NCBI GenBank assembly: GCA_964418255.1
Contig: CAYQKV010000001.1
Location: 186,001-250,000 of the forward strand
From: CAG-1782 sp964418255
Lineage (GTDB): Bacteria; Bacillota; Clostridia; Christensenellales; DTU072
Reading direction: 5' to 3'
DNA length: 64,000 nt
Notes under the pieces: model-generated
Database searches by the model: none
What the model was told of the DNA's origin: nothing
The model's input: only the letters and a program-made list of their open reading frames with translations
Part shown: positions 34,783-43,674 of the stretch, piece after piece
How the letters are laid out: the number at the start of each line of letters is the position of its first letter
Position numbering within the stretch: the stretch's first letter is position 1
Program-made: the position numbers and the translations under genes

Positions 34783-34998
34783 CGACCAAACGGCGCGAAG
34801 CTTCCGACCAGTCGTTGCGTGGAGATTTTCCGTCAGTCGCTAACGCTTTGTGCCGATAAAATCTTATATCCGCGCAAGTCGGACTTATAATGAAGGAAGT
34901 CGTACCGACTTCCTTTTTATTTAAGTTCGCAAGGGGTTTACGCCCCTTGCTCAAACCCCATACGGGCAAAAAGCGAAAAGCGTGGTTTTCGCTTTTTG
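34783..34998. repeat. Hairpin module A (three consecutive hairpins)
   Basis: From CGACCAAACG to a final stem, this non-coding unit contains, in order: AAGTCGGACT at 34876; hairpin 1 GGAAGTCG-tac-CGACTTCC followed by TTTTTA; hairpin 2 GCAAGGGG-tttacg-CCCCTTGC (34929-34950); CCCCATACGGGC; and hairpin 3 AAAAAGCGAAAA/TTTTCGCTTTTT. Module B repeats the same layout 386 bp further on with different stem sequences. Between the modules are further short stems such as AATAAGGG/CCCTTATT and CGGGGGCA/TGCCCCCG. No credible gene lies in 34760-35530. Confidence 0.7.
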
Positions 34999-35188
34999 AA
35001 TATGAGTTCCCTGCACCCTCGCACGAAATAAGGGATAAACCCCTTATTAAACCCCGAAAGCAGATAAAAAAGAAAAGCAATTCGGGCGGGAGGGCGGGTC
35101 GACAACACTTGAACTTAAATTTACTCTTCGGGGGCAATCGCTCCAATGCCCCCGACCCCCTGTTCCTCATAATTTTCCCACCATTATT

Positions 35189-35390
35189 CGACCAAACGTT
35201 ATGCGGAAATTTACTCGCGGTCGAGATAAACTCGACACACGGATAAATTTTTTATCCGCATAAGTCGGACTTCCAAGGAAGCAAAATGACGCATTTTGCT
35301 TGTTGTGTAAGCTCGCAAGGGGTTTACGCCCCTTGCTTATCCCCATACGGGCAAAAAGTAAAAAATATGATTTTTACTTTTTGAGTATTT
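35189..35390. repeat. Hairpin module B (three consecutive hairpins)
   Basis: Same order as module A: CGACCAAACG, AAGTCGGACT at 35262, hairpin 1 AAGCAAAATG-acg-CATTTTGCTT, the identical hairpin 2 (35315-35336), CCCCATACGGGC, then hairpin 3 AAAAAGTAAAAA/TTTTTACTTTTT. Hairpin 1 shares no stem sequence with module A, yet both are perfect. Hairpin 3 differs by two compensated base pairs. Confidence 0.7.
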
Positions 35391-35402
35391 AAGCAGTAAA
35401 AC

Positions 35403-35500
35403 AGTGGATAAAATCAGAGTTTTTGCGAACTTTTCCGTTAAGTTAATTAGTACGGCGACGGTTCGCGTACAAAAAAAAATCAATGCAATCTCTCCACTCC
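35403..35500. repeat. Intergenic repeat, copy 3 (left part missing)
   Basis: Aligns to the right half of copies 1 and 2, from GGATAAAATCAGAG through GCGACGGTTCGCG to CAATCTCTCCACTCC. The left arm of the inner hairpin is lost, so this copy looks decayed. Confidence 0.75.
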
Positions 35501-35533
35501 GAAAAATAATACATCTCCTTATTTCCCAAGAAA

Positions 35534-35556
35534 AACGGCGAGCCGAAACTCGCCGT
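35534..35556. terminator. Terminator of the hydrogenase operon
   Basis: Stem AACGGCGAG/CTCGCCGTT with a CCGAAA loop and T tract on the minus strand, 29 bp past hydA. Confidence 0.85.
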
Positions 35557-35584
35557 TGTTTTTTCGTTATGAAAACGCTATTTT

Positions 35585-37327
35585 TTAGTATTTCTTTCTT
35601 TCCGTATAGGACGTATGCAGAATTTCGTGCGCTTTATGACTGTTGGGCTGACCGAGGTAGTTGTCGTAAACCTCTTTGATAATGGGGTTATCGTGGGACT
35701 TTCTCAGTTTCATCGCTTTGTCGGAATCGTACATACCCTTTATTCTTGCCGCCTTATAATCGGTGTTGTTTCTTTCGTAAGCGGTCTTTATCGGTTGTCC
35801 GCCGCCGTTTACGCAACCGCCGGGGCAAGACATAATTTCGATAAAGTGATAGGGACATTTTCCTTCTTTTATCATATCGCACAGTACTTTGGCGTTGGCG
35901 AGGCTACTCGCTACCGCAACTTTTACTTCGATACCCGCGATATTGTAAGTCGCTTCTTTGATACCTTTGAGTCCTCTTACTTCTTCGAAGTCTATCATAT
36001 CGTAAGATTTTCCTTCAAGCACTTCTCTTACCGTACGCAACGCCGCTTCCATAACGCCGCCGGTTACGCCGAAGATAAGACCCGCTCCGCTTCCTATTCC
36101 GAGAGGCGCGTCGAATTCCGCTTCCGCGATTTCGTTATACATAATGCCTTCTCTCTTAATCAATCTTGCGAGTTCTCTCGTCGTGAGCACCGCGTCGATG
36201 TCGGGTACTCCCGCCGCGGACTGATTATCTCTCGTTTTTTCGAATTTCTTCGCCGTACACGGCATAACGCTTACCACGAAAATGTCTTTCGGGTCTTTGC
36301 CTATTTTTTCCGCGTAATACGTTTTTACCATTGCTCCGAACATTTGCTGCGGAGATTTGCACGAGGACAAATTTGGAATAAGTTCGGGATAATAATGTTC
36401 CACATACTTAATCCACGCGGGCGAGCAGGACGTCATCATAGGCAGTACTCCGCCGTTCTTCACTCTGTCGAGGAACTCGTATCCTTCTTCCATTATGGTA
36501 AGGTCTGCCGAGAAGTCGACGTCGAACACCGCGTCCGCTCCGAGAGCTTTTATCGCCGCGACCATTTTCTTTTCGGTATTCGTTCCCACGGGGTAACCGA
36601 ATTCTTCGCTTATACCCACTCTTACCGCGGGCGCTGTTCCGAACACGACGTATTTATCGGGGTTATTTATCGCCGCGACCACGTCGTCGATTTCGTCTTT
36701 TTCTCTGAGCGCGCCGGTAGGACATACGGTTATACACTGTCCGCATCCCACGCACGCGACTTCGGAGAGGTTTTTGAGGAAGTAACTTCCTATGCTGGTA
36801 TCGAAACCGCGGCTGTTCGCGCCGATTACCGCAATTCCCTGGTATTTCTTGCACGCGGCTACGCATCTGCGGCACAGAATGCATTTGTTGTTATCTCTTA
36901 CGAGGTAAGGCGTGGTATCGTCTATCTTATACTCGTTTTTCGAGCCTGCGTATTTGCCGCTTTCGCATCCGAGTTCTCTCGAAAGGGTCTGCAATTCGCA
37001 ACTTTCGCTTCTCACGCAACCGAGGCAGTCCTGGTGGTGGTCGCTCAGCAGCAGTTCCACCGTCATTTTTCTCGAATTGAGCACTTTGGGAGTGTTCGTA
37101 AACACTTCCATTCCCTCGTTTACGGGATACACGCACGCGGCTACGAGGCTTCTTGCTCCCTTAACTTCGCATACGCACACTCTGCACGCGCCTATCGCGT
37201 TTATATCGCGCAGATAACACAGCGTGGGGATTTTAATTCCCGCGGCTTTTGCGGCGTCGAGTATGGTCGTGCCCTGAGGTACGCTCACCGCTTTTCCGTT
37301 TATTTTCAAATTAACCATATTTTCCAT
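35585..37327 (-). CDS. hydA: [FeFe] hydrogenase catalytic subunit HydA (trimeric type)
   Basis: A 580-residue protein. An N-terminal [2Fe-2S] plant-ferredoxin domain is followed by the His/Cys3 [4Fe-4S] site (HHQDCLGCVRSESC), two [4Fe-4S] clusters (CILCRRCVAAC and CVGCGQCITVC) and the H-cluster domain. Motif L2 is MPCTAKKFE and L3 is MSCPGGCVNGGGQP. Motif L1 reads TSCSPAW at residues 299-305 where TSCCPxW is usual. With HydB and HydC it should form a soluble NADH/ferredoxin-linked, probably electron-bifurcating, hydrogenase. Start set by GGAGGTACAAT. Confidence 0.93.
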   Translation of the reverse strand: MENMVNLKINGKAVSVPQGTTILDAAKAAGIKIPTLCYLRDINAIGACRVCVCEVKGARSLVAACVYPVNEGMEVFTNTPKVLNSRKMTVELLLSDHHQDCLGCVRSESCELQTLSRELGCESGKYAGSKNEYKIDDTTPYLVRDNNKCILCRRCVAACKKYQGIAVIGANSRGFDTSIGSYFLKNLSEVACVGCGQCITVCPTGALREKDEIDDVVAAINNPDKYVVFGTAPAVRVGISEEFGYPVGTNTEKKMVAAIKALGADAVFDVDFSADLTIMEEGYEFLDRVKNGGVLPMMTSCSPAWIKYVEHYYPELIPNLSSCKSPQQMFGAMVKTYYAEKIGKDPKDIFVVSVMPCTAKKFEKTRDNQSAAGVPDIDAVLTTRELARLIKREGIMYNEIAEAEFDAPLGIGSGAGLIFGVTGGVMEAALRTVREVLEGKSYDMIDFEEVRGLKGIKEATYNIAGIEVKVAVASSLANAKVLCDMIKEGKCPYHFIEIMSCPGGCVNGGGQPIKTAYERNNTDYKAARIKGMYDSDKAMKLRKSHDNPIIKEVYDNYLGQPNSHKAHEILHTSYTERKKY

Positions 37328-37341
37328 ATTGTACCTCCGAA

Positions 37342-39123
37342 CTATTTCTTGATAATCGCGCCGAACTTACATCCGTCGAGACACGCTCCGCACTTAATAC
37401 ATTTTTTCGCGTCGATAACGTGTTTCTGTCTCACTGCGCCGCTGATAGCTCCTACGGGGCAGTTTCTCGCGCATTTCGTACATCCCTTGCAGGCGTCCGT
37501 TATCTGATAAGTAATCAGTTTCTTGCACACTCCCGCGGGACATCTCTTTTCCACGATATGCGCCACATATTCGTCTCTGAAATATCTCAACGTGGACAGC
37601 ACGGGGTTGGGCGCGGTCTGTCCGAGTCCGCACAGAGAATTTTCCTTTATGTAATAACACAGTTTTTCCATATCGTCCAAATCCTGCAAGGTCGCCGTTC
37701 CGTTGGTTATCTTATTAAGGTATTCGAGCAATCTTCTGTTACCTATACGGCAAGGCGTGCATTTTCCGCAACTTTCGTCGACGGTGAATTCGAGGAAGAA
37801 CTTCGCTATATCGACCATACAGTTATCTTCGTCCATAACTATCATACCGCCCGAACCCATCATAGAGCCGATGGAGATAAGGTTATCGTAGTCAATCGGA
37901 ATATCGAAGTGTTCCGCAGGGATACATCCGCCCGAAGGACCGCCGGTCTGCGCCGCTTTGAACTTCTTTCCGTTCGGCACACCGCCGCCTATGTCGTCGA
38001 TAACTTCTCTGAGCGTAGTGCCCATAGGAATTTCCACGAGTCCGGTATTTGTTATCTTTCCGCCGAGCGCGAAAACTTTCGTTCCTTTCGATTTTTCCGT
38101 ACCCATAGAAGCGAACCAGTCCGCTCCTTTAAGGATAATCTGCGCTACGTTGGCGTAGGTTTCTACGTTGTTGAGAATGGAGGGTTTTCCGAACAAACCT
38201 TTAACTGCGGGGAACGGAGGTCTGGGTCTGGGTTCGCCTCTGTTTCCTTCGATACTCGTCATAAGCGCGGTTTCTTCGCCGCACACGAACGCGCCCGCGC
38301 CCAGTCTTATATCGATATCGAAATCAAATCCCGTTTCCAGTATGTTCTTTCCGAGCAAACCGTATTCACGCGCCTGTTTAATCGCTATCTTGCATCTTTC
38401 TACCGCTATGGGGTATTCCGCACGGCAATAAATATATCCCTGATGCGAACCGATTGCGTAACCCGCTATGGTCATCGCTTCCAGCACCGCGTGGGGATCG
38501 CCTTCGAGTACCGAACGGTCCATAAACGCGCCGGGGTCGCCTTCGTCTGCGTTACAGCAGACGTATTTGACGTCGCCGGGTTGCTGATACGCGAACTGCC
38601 ATTTTCTTCCCGTAGGGAATCCCGCGCCGCCGCGTCCGCGAAGTCCGGATTTCGTAATGACATCGATGACTTCCTGCGGTTTCATTTCGGTCAATACTTT
38701 GATAAGCGCCTGATAGCCGTCGTGCGCTATGTATTCGTCGATGTTTTCGGGGTCGATAACGCCGCAGTTACGCAGCGCGACTCTCGTTTGTTTTTTATAG
38801 AAGTTGGTTTCCGAAAGCGCTTTAACCGACGCGTTCGATTTTTCTTCGTGGAGAAGTCTGGTTACTATTCTTCCCTTAATGATATGTTCGTTTACGATTT
38901 CCGCGACGTCTTCTACTTTGACTCCGCTGTAAAACGCGCCTTCGGGGTAAACGATGATTACGGGTCCTACCGCGCAAAGTCCGAAACATCCCGTTCTTAT
39001 AACCTGAACTTCTTTGTCCAGTCCTTTTTCCGCAAGAATCTTATCGAATTCGTCGTGGATTTTCGCGCTGTTGTTCGAAGTGCAACCGGTACCGCCGCAA
39101 ACTAAGATATGATTTCTGTACAT
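37342..39123 (-). CDS. hydB: Hydrogenase flavoprotein subunit HydB (NuoF-like)
   Basis: A 593-residue protein. An N-terminal thioredoxin-fold [2Fe-2S] domain (Cys in GGTGCTSNN and TGCFGLC) leads into the NuoF domain with GRGGAGFPTGRKW and NADEGDPGAFMD for FMN and NADH, the SLBB segment, the [4Fe-4S] site CGKCTPCR, and a C-terminal 2[4Fe-4S] ferredoxin (CKGCTKCARNC and CIKCGACLDGC). It is the NAD(H)-reactive, flavin-based branch point of the complex. It sits 14 bp before hydA. Confidence 0.94.
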   Translation of the reverse strand: MYRNHILVCGGTGCTSNNSAKIHDEFDKILAEKGLDKEVQVIRTGCFGLCAVGPVIIVYPEGAFYSGVKVEDVAEIVNEHIIKGRIVTRLLHEEKSNASVKALSETNFYKKQTRVALRNCGVIDPENIDEYIAHDGYQALIKVLTEMKPQEVIDVITKSGLRGRGGAGFPTGRKWQFAYQQPGDVKYVCCNADEGDPGAFMDRSVLEGDPHAVLEAMTIAGYAIGSHQGYIYCRAEYPIAVERCKIAIKQAREYGLLGKNILETGFDFDIDIRLGAGAFVCGEETALMTSIEGNRGEPRPRPPFPAVKGLFGKPSILNNVETYANVAQIILKGADWFASMGTEKSKGTKVFALGGKITNTGLVEIPMGTTLREVIDDIGGGVPNGKKFKAAQTGGPSGGCIPAEHFDIPIDYDNLISIGSMMGSGGMIVMDEDNCMVDIAKFFLEFTVDESCGKCTPCRIGNRRLLEYLNKITNGTATLQDLDDMEKLCYYIKENSLCGLGQTAPNPVLSTLRYFRDEYVAHIVEKRCPAGVCKKLITYQITDACKGCTKCARNCPVGAISGAVRQKHVIDAKKCIKCGACLDGCKFGAIIKK

Positions 39124-39132
39124 ACTGCCTCC

Positions 39133-39501
39133 TTACTCGTTGGTAATTAAATATTCGGTGCAGATATTTCCGTTTACAATATGGTTTGCGATGATATTCT
39201 TCGCTTTTTCGGGCGTAACCTGCACATACGTTACTTTTTCTTTGCCGGGCACGAAGACTTCGATAATCGGTTCGAGCTTGCACATACCCAGACATCCCGC
39301 GCGGCTGACTTTTACTCCCGCAAGTTTTCTTGCCGCGACTTCATCTACCAACGCGTTGAAAACGGGTCTCGCGCCCGCGGAAATTCCGCAGGTAGCCATT
39401 CCCACGACTATCCTCGTTTCGTTGTTGTCGGGATTATCTCTCAGAATTATTTCGGACTGCATTCTTTCCCGAATTGCCTTGATGTCGGCGATACTTTTCA
39501 T
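39133..39501 (-). CDS. Thioredoxin-like [2Fe-2S] ferredoxin
   Basis: A 122-residue protein. A helical N-terminus precedes a thioredoxin-fold ferredoxin with Cys in ATCGISAGA and RAGCLGMCKLEP, related to the N-terminal domain of HydB. It overlaps the HATPase gene upstream by 4 bp and lies 9 bp before hydB. It probably shuttles electrons within, or reports on, the hydrogenase complex. Confidence 0.87.
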   Translation of the reverse strand: MKSIADIKAIRERMQSEIILRDNPDNNETRIVVGMATCGISAGARPVFNALVDEVAARKLAGVKVSRAGCLGMCKLEPIIEVFVPGKEKVTYVQVTPEKAKNIIANHIVNGNICTEYLITNE

Positions 39502-40046
39502 AAAACAACTCCTCCTAATATTGATGTTATATTTTCTTGTATCATTTCTTTTACGAATTTAAGCACGAAAGGTTCGTCAACGGGCGTTCCTTCGAGCTGT
39601 TCTTTCAGTTCTTTCGTGTCGAAAACGAACGTTTCGCCGTTCATTCCGAACGTAAATTTCATTTCTCTGTCCGTGCACGCGGGCAGCAATGCTATCACCG
39701 TTTCCGACAAATCTCCGAGCGGCGGTCTGTCGATATGGTTTACCTTAAACGTAGCCTTTACCCTCGTTCCTTTGCCCTCTTCCGACTCTATTTCAAACCC
39801 GCCTCCCGCCATTTCCGCTTCCATTTTGAAAAACGGAATTCCGAGTCCGACGTTTCGCGTTTTCCTCGTCGTCGAATACGGGTCTGTCACTTTTGCGAGG
39901 AACTCTTTACTCATTCCGCACCCGTCGTCGGTTACGGTTATCGTCAAGATTTCTTCCTCTACCGTCACGGCTACGTCTATATGTTTCGCTCCCGCTTTTA
40001 CCGAGTTATCCGCTATATCCAGCACGTTGAGCGCAAGTTCCTGCAT
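39498..40046 (-). CDS. HATPase-domain protein (histidine-kinase-like ATPase)
   Basis: A 182-residue protein with the GHKL boxes: N-box LDIADNSVKAGA, G1 DDGCGM and G2 GLGIPFF, then a C-terminal helical extension. It has no phosphoacceptor His domain, so it is a free-standing ATPase module. Such proteins recur beside trimeric hydrogenase genes in Clostridia; their partners are not established. Confidence 0.85.
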   Translation of the reverse strand: MQELALNVLDIADNSVKAGAKHIDVAVTVEEEILTITVTDDGCGMSKEFLAKVTDPYSTTRKTRNVGLGIPFFKMEAEMAGGGFEIESEEGKGTRVKATFKVNHIDRPPLGDLSETVIALLPACTDREMKFTFGMNGETFVFDTKELKEQLEGTPVDEPFVLKFVKEMIQENITSILGGVVL

Positions 40047-40052
40047 ACGTTT

Positions 40053-40742
40053 CTATTCTCCGTTCAGATATTCGAACAGCGCGTCTATCGAATTTTCTCT
40101 CAGTTCGATTTCGCTCCTGTCGCCTATACTCTCGGGCGTATGCGCGTCCGAATCGATAAGCAATCTGTATCTTTTTCCGTAATACTCTCTCGTTTCTTCG
40201 TCCGCCCTCAGCGACAATTCCACGACTTCGTATCCGTCGTCCACCGCTCCGAGTATCTGCACCATACCGTTCGCTTCTCTGTCTATATGCGCCGCGACCG
40301 CCACGCCGCCGAATTCTTTCACCCTTTTCGGAAGGTCTCCCGAAGACGTCGTTGAGGATACCAAAAGCAAGTTTTCTCTTCTTCCGACTATTACGTCGTC
40401 CTCGTCGATTATCAGTTGTTCTCCGAATATATCCTCGCGGTTTTTCACGTCGGGAAAGACCAGCGTTTTGTGGAATTCTTCTAACTTTTCATAACTTCTG
40501 AACAGGCACAGGACGTGGACGTCTTCCGCCGTCTGCACTTCCACCGCGGGCACTACGGTTACTCCGAACGCTTCGCCTGCCGCCATAGCGGTTTTCACGT
40601 TGTCGATTGCGTTATGGTCGGCAATCGCAATCATATCCAGTCCGTTCATTTTCGCATAACCCACGACGTTCACGGGCGTCATATCGTTATCCGCGCACGG
40701 ACTGAGCGCGCTATGAATATGAAAATCGTACTTGATTTTCAT
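40053..40742 (-). CDS. PHP-domain phosphoesterase
   Basis: A 229-residue PHP protein with metal motifs DFHIHSALSPC, ADHNAID, an internal VAAHIDRE and C-terminal DSDAHTPE. These are complete, so phosphatase or nuclease-type hydrolysis is likely. It overlaps the DRTGG gene upstream by 4 bp. Its substrate in the hydrogenase context is unknown. Confidence 0.88.
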   Translation of the reverse strand: MKIKYDFHIHSALSPCADNDMTPVNVVGYAKMNGLDMIAIADHNAIDNVKTAMAAGEAFGVTVVPAVEVQTAEDVHVLCLFRSYEKLEEFHKTLVFPDVKNREDIFGEQLIIDEDDVIVGRRENLLLVSSTTSSGDLPKRVKEFGGVAVAAHIDREANGMVQILGAVDDGYEVVELSLRADEETREYYGKRYRLLIDSDAHTPESIGDRSEIELRENSIDALFEYLNGE

Positions 40743-41065
40743 AATTCCGAATATTTTTTAACAGCCTCGAAGGTGTCGAGCTCCGTTCCTATTATATTGA
40801 CGTTATGCTCTTTCGCCTTTTCGAGCAGTTGTTCCGACGGTTCCGCGCTCTCGCATAGCACAATCGTTCCCACGTCGGCGAGCGTTGCGACGGCGCACAC
40901 GTTGACGTTTGTCATAACGGTAAACCAGGCGCAATCGGAAGGCGCTCTTCCCATAACGAAACTGAGAAAATCGCCCGCATATCCGCCTTTGATTTCCCGT
41001 TCCGCGTTCCCCGCGTTTATTATCCTGCCGCCGAGAATTTCCGCGACCTGCGCGAGTTTACTCAT
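40739..41065 (-). CDS. DRTGG-domain protein (second copy)
   Basis: A 108-residue protein like the N-terminal regulatory domain of some phosphotransacetylases and CBS proteins: KLAQVAEILGGRIIN start, G-x-A-G-D-F-L-S-x-V-M centre, and an IVLCESAEP strand. It overlaps the HydS-like gene by 8 bp. It is a paralogue of the protein at 42747-43094. DRTGG domains are thought to bind small ligands. Confidence 0.82.
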   Translation of the reverse strand: MSKLAQVAEILGGRIINAGNAEREIKGGYAGDFLSFVMGRAPSDCAWFTVMTNVNVCAVATLADVGTIVLCESAEPSEQLLEKAKEHNVNIIGTELDTFEAVKKYSEL

Positions 41066-42293
41066 TCTCCTCCTTGCAAATACATTTCGAGTCGGCGGGT
41101 ATGACCCCGTTTACCAAATCTTCGGCAAACGCCCGACACGACGGCGCTCCGCACATTCCGCAATCTCTGTGCGGCAACGTTTTGAATATTTTTTCTATCT
41201 CCATCATCTTCTTCATCGCGGTAACCCTGTCCGTAGAAAGCGCGTAGACGTCTTTCAGTTCGGGCACTCGTTCCCACGTATAGAAGTCGAGACTCTGTCC
41301 TTCGTCTGCGAGTTCGTTTATTCTGAGCGGAAGTTTCCTTCTCAGTTCTCTTATTCTCGCTTTGGCTACAAACGGATTTTCCACGTTCATAACTCCGCCG
41401 ACGCAACCGCCCACGCACGCGTTGAGTTCTATGAACTCGATATTGCCGAGCTGTCCGTCTTCGAGCGCGTTAAGCACTTTGATTACGTTTTCTATTCCGT
41501 CCGCGGCGAGGTATTTTTCCCTCGAACAGTTTGCCGCTTCTCCGCCGCTTGACGCCCACGAAATGCCCTGAACGCTCAGTTGCGTAAGCGGTCTTACGGT
41601 AATATTTTTCATAACGGGCAAAAGCTGCATATACACTTCGCTTGCCGACAGTACACCGTCCACGTACGGGCTGTCCACGCCTATGCCCTGTTTTATCGCA
41701 AAAACTTTCGCGGGGCACGGCGATATGAAAAACACACCTATATCCTCGCGCGCGATACCTTTATCCAGAGCCCTTTTTATCGCGAGTTTCGCCGCAATAT
41801 CGACGGGCGCGAGCAATTCGAGCAGGTGCGGTTTCAATTCGTGGAACCTTACCAGTATCAAATCGAGTATCGCGGGGCACGCCGTGCTTATGACGGGTTT
41901 CTTCAACGAGCCGCGGTCGAAGAGTATTTTCGTTATTTCCGAACAAAGGTTCGCGCCTCTGCCTACCTCGTACACGTCGTCGAAACCTATTTCGAGCAAC
42001 GCGTTAAGTACGTAATCCACGTTGGTAAGATTATCGAACTGTCCGTAAAAGGACGGCGCGGGCAACGCTATTTTATATTTATATCCGTTTATAGTATCGA
42101 ACGGGTCGTAGGACGGAAGTTTAGCCTGATGCGGACAAAGTCTCACGCATTCTCCGCAACCGATACAGCGTTCGTACATTACGCTCGCTTTACCGTTTCT
42201 CACTCTTATCGCCTCGGTCGGACAACGCTTCATACACGTTACGCATCCTTTGCACTTGTCCGGGTCGAGTATTACGGTATTATGCTTAGCCAT
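41058..42293 (-). CDS. HydS-like putative sensory [FeFe] hydrogenase
   Basis: A 411-residue protein. Order: an N-terminal 2[4Fe-4S] ferredoxin (CKGCVTCMKRC and CIGCGECVRLC), an H-cluster domain, and a C-terminal Fe-S domain (CGMCGAPSCRAF). The H-cluster motifs are altered but keep four Cys: STACP, SPCPAK and ACVGGCVGG. The L1 proton-relay Cys is Ala, as in known sensory HydS proteins, which implies low turnover and a role in sensing H2 or redox state. No PAS domain is attached; output may go through the adjacent HATPase proteins (inference). Confidence 0.86.
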   Translation of the reverse strand: MAKHNTVILDPDKCKGCVTCMKRCPTEAIRVRNGKASVMYERCIGCGECVRLCPHQAKLPSYDPFDTINGYKYKIALPAPSFYGQFDNLTNVDYVLNALLEIGFDDVYEVGRGANLCSEITKILFDRGSLKKPVISTACPAILDLILVRFHELKPHLLELLAPVDIAAKLAIKRALDKGIAREDIGVFFISPCPAKVFAIKQGIGVDSPYVDGVLSASEVYMQLLPVMKNITVRPLTQLSVQGISWASSGGEAANCSREKYLAADGIENVIKVLNALEDGQLGNIEFIELNACVGGCVGGVMNVENPFVAKARIRELRRKLPLRINELADEGQSLDFYTWERVPELKDVYALSTDRVTAMKKMMEIEKIFKTLPHRDCGMCGAPSCRAFAEDLVNGVIPADSKCICKEENE

Positions 42294-42318
42294 TTCCCCT
42301 TCCTCCGCCGCGCGTTCG

Positions 42319-42747
42319 TCAACTGAAATCCACTCTTAAAAAGACTTTCGTTCCTTTACCTACTTCGCTTTCTATTCTGAACTCGTCGGTATACTTTTTT
42401 ATGTTCGGAAGTCCCATTCCCGCTCCGAAACCCAAATCGCGTATATCTTCGCTTGCCGTAGACCACCCCGGCTGCATTGCGAGTTCTATATTTTCTATTC
42501 CTTTCCCGTGGTCTTCGAGCGTCACTTCCACGCGGTCGGCGTAAATATCGGCAAACGCTTTGCCTCCGCACGCGTGAATAACCATATTTATTTCCGCTTC
42601 GTACATAGCAATCGCTATGCGCCTTACGTCATAGTTGGAAACGCCGAGATTTCTGAGCGTATCCTTTACCTGATTGGTCGCAGAGCCCGCGGATATGAAG
42701 TTATTGCCCGCAACGTCGAATTCCAGGCGGATTACGTCGTCGGACAT
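42319..42747 (-). CDS. RsbW-like anti-sigma/serine kinase-type ATPase
   Basis: A 142-residue GHKL ATPase with N-box YEAEINMVIHA, G1 DHGKGIENI and G2 GAGMGLPNIKKY, the RsbW/SpoIIAB layout. Its start overlaps the stop of the DRTGG gene by one base. It lies 25 bp before the HydS-like gene and could pass on its signal. Confidence 0.86.
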   Translation of the reverse strand: MSDDVIRLEFDVAGNNFISAGSATNQVKDTLRNLGVSNYDVRRIAIAMYEAEINMVIHACGGKAFADIYADRVEVTLEDHGKGIENIELAMQPGWSTASEDIRDLGFGAGMGLPNIKKYTDEFRIESEVGKGTKVFLRVDFS

Positions 42748-43094
42748 CAGCCCTCCGGTTTAAGCCCGTTCTCGTACAACAAGCCGCACGCCGCGAACAT
42801 TCTGAGCGGCGAAGAAAGCATCGCTATGCGTCTTTCCGAAGCGAGTTTCATCATATTTTCGTCGGGTTTTTTCCCTCTTACGAGAACTATGCACACCATA
42901 TCCATCATTACAGCCGTTCTCACAACCTGCGGATTGCACAATCCCGTGATAAGCACAGCCTGGTCTTTCACGAAAGCGAGCACGTCGCTCATCATATCGG
43001 AAGCGCAGGCGGAATTCACCTCGGTTTCGAGCATATCACCGTCGGCAAACAGCACGTCCGCGTCGAGAATGCTTACAATATCTTTGATTTTCAC
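42747..43094 (-). CDS. DRTGG-domain protein (first copy)
   Basis: A 115-residue protein: KIKDIVSILDADVLF, ACASDMMSDVLAFV and VLITGLCNPQVVRTA follow the DRTGG fold order. It is paralogous to 40739-41065. It sits between hydC and the RsbW-like gene. Confidence 0.82.
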   Translation of the reverse strand: MKIKDIVSILDADVLFADGDMLETEVNSACASDMMSDVLAFVKDQAVLITGLCNPQVVRTAVMMDMVCIVLVRGKKPDENMMKLASERRIAMLSSPLRMFAACGLLYENGLKPEG

Positions 43095-43125
43095 GTTGTT
43101 CTCCTGTGTCGCTTTGCCTATCCGT

Positions 43126-43623
43126 TTATTGATATTTAGCTATAATCGCGGGAATATCGTCGGGCACGAGCTTGCCGTAAACGTCGCCGTTTACCGTCAT
43201 AACGGGCGCAAGTCCGCAACAACCGATACAACGGGTAGCGGAAAGCGAATATTTTCCGTCGGGGCTGGTCGCTCCGTCTACAAGACCAAGTTCTCTTTCC
43301 AGTCTCGCCATAACGTCTCCCGAGCCTTTAACGTAGCACGCCGTTCCGAGGCAGACCGCCATAGCGTATTTTCCTTTCGGATTAAGAGAAAACTGCGCAT
43401 AGAAAGTGGAAACCCCGAAGACTTCTTCCAGCGAAATTCCGAGTTCTTCCGCGACGATTTGCTGAACTTCGACAGGCAAGTATCCGTAAATAGCTTGCGC
43501 TTCCTGCAACGCAGGCATCAAAGCTCCGCCCATATCCTTGATTTCCGCAAGACGAGCGCGTAATTTCTTTTCCTGCTCCGCCGTTCCGGTGAAAGGAACG
43601 TCGCTGATGTTTATTCTACCCAT
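43126..43623 (-). CDS. hydC: Hydrogenase subunit HydC (NuoE-like [2Fe-2S])
   Basis: A 165-residue NuoE homologue: N-terminal helical bundle with LPVEVQQIVAEEL and a thioredoxin-fold [2Fe-2S] domain with Cys in CLGTACYVKG and CIGCCGLAP. It transfers electrons to HydB. It is the first gene of the hydrogenase operon and is separated from hydB and hydA by the seven regulatory or accessory genes. Confidence 0.94.
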   Translation of the reverse strand: MGRINISDVPFTGTAEQEKKLRARLAEIKDMGGALMPALQEAQAIYGYLPVEVQQIVAEELGISLEEVFGVSTFYAQFSLNPKGKYAMAVCLGTACYVKGSGDVMARLERELGLVDGATSPDGKYSLSATRCIGCCGLAPVMTVNGDVYGKLVPDDIPAIIAKYQ

Positions 43624-43674
43624 ATTGTAACCTCCCGGTAATTTTTCCGTGTGATAATCTATTATCCGTATACC

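Noticed and set aside
34685..35170. A 161-codon minus-strand ORF through the hairpin region
   Set aside because: It has no ribosome-binding site, crosses several perfect hairpins of modules A/B and the lipoprotein promoter, and its composition is unlike neighbouring proteins.
43640..43670. Rex-type operator at the hydrogenase promoter
   Set aside because: The GATAATAGATTATC dyad does not fit the TTGTGA-N6-TCACAA consensus.
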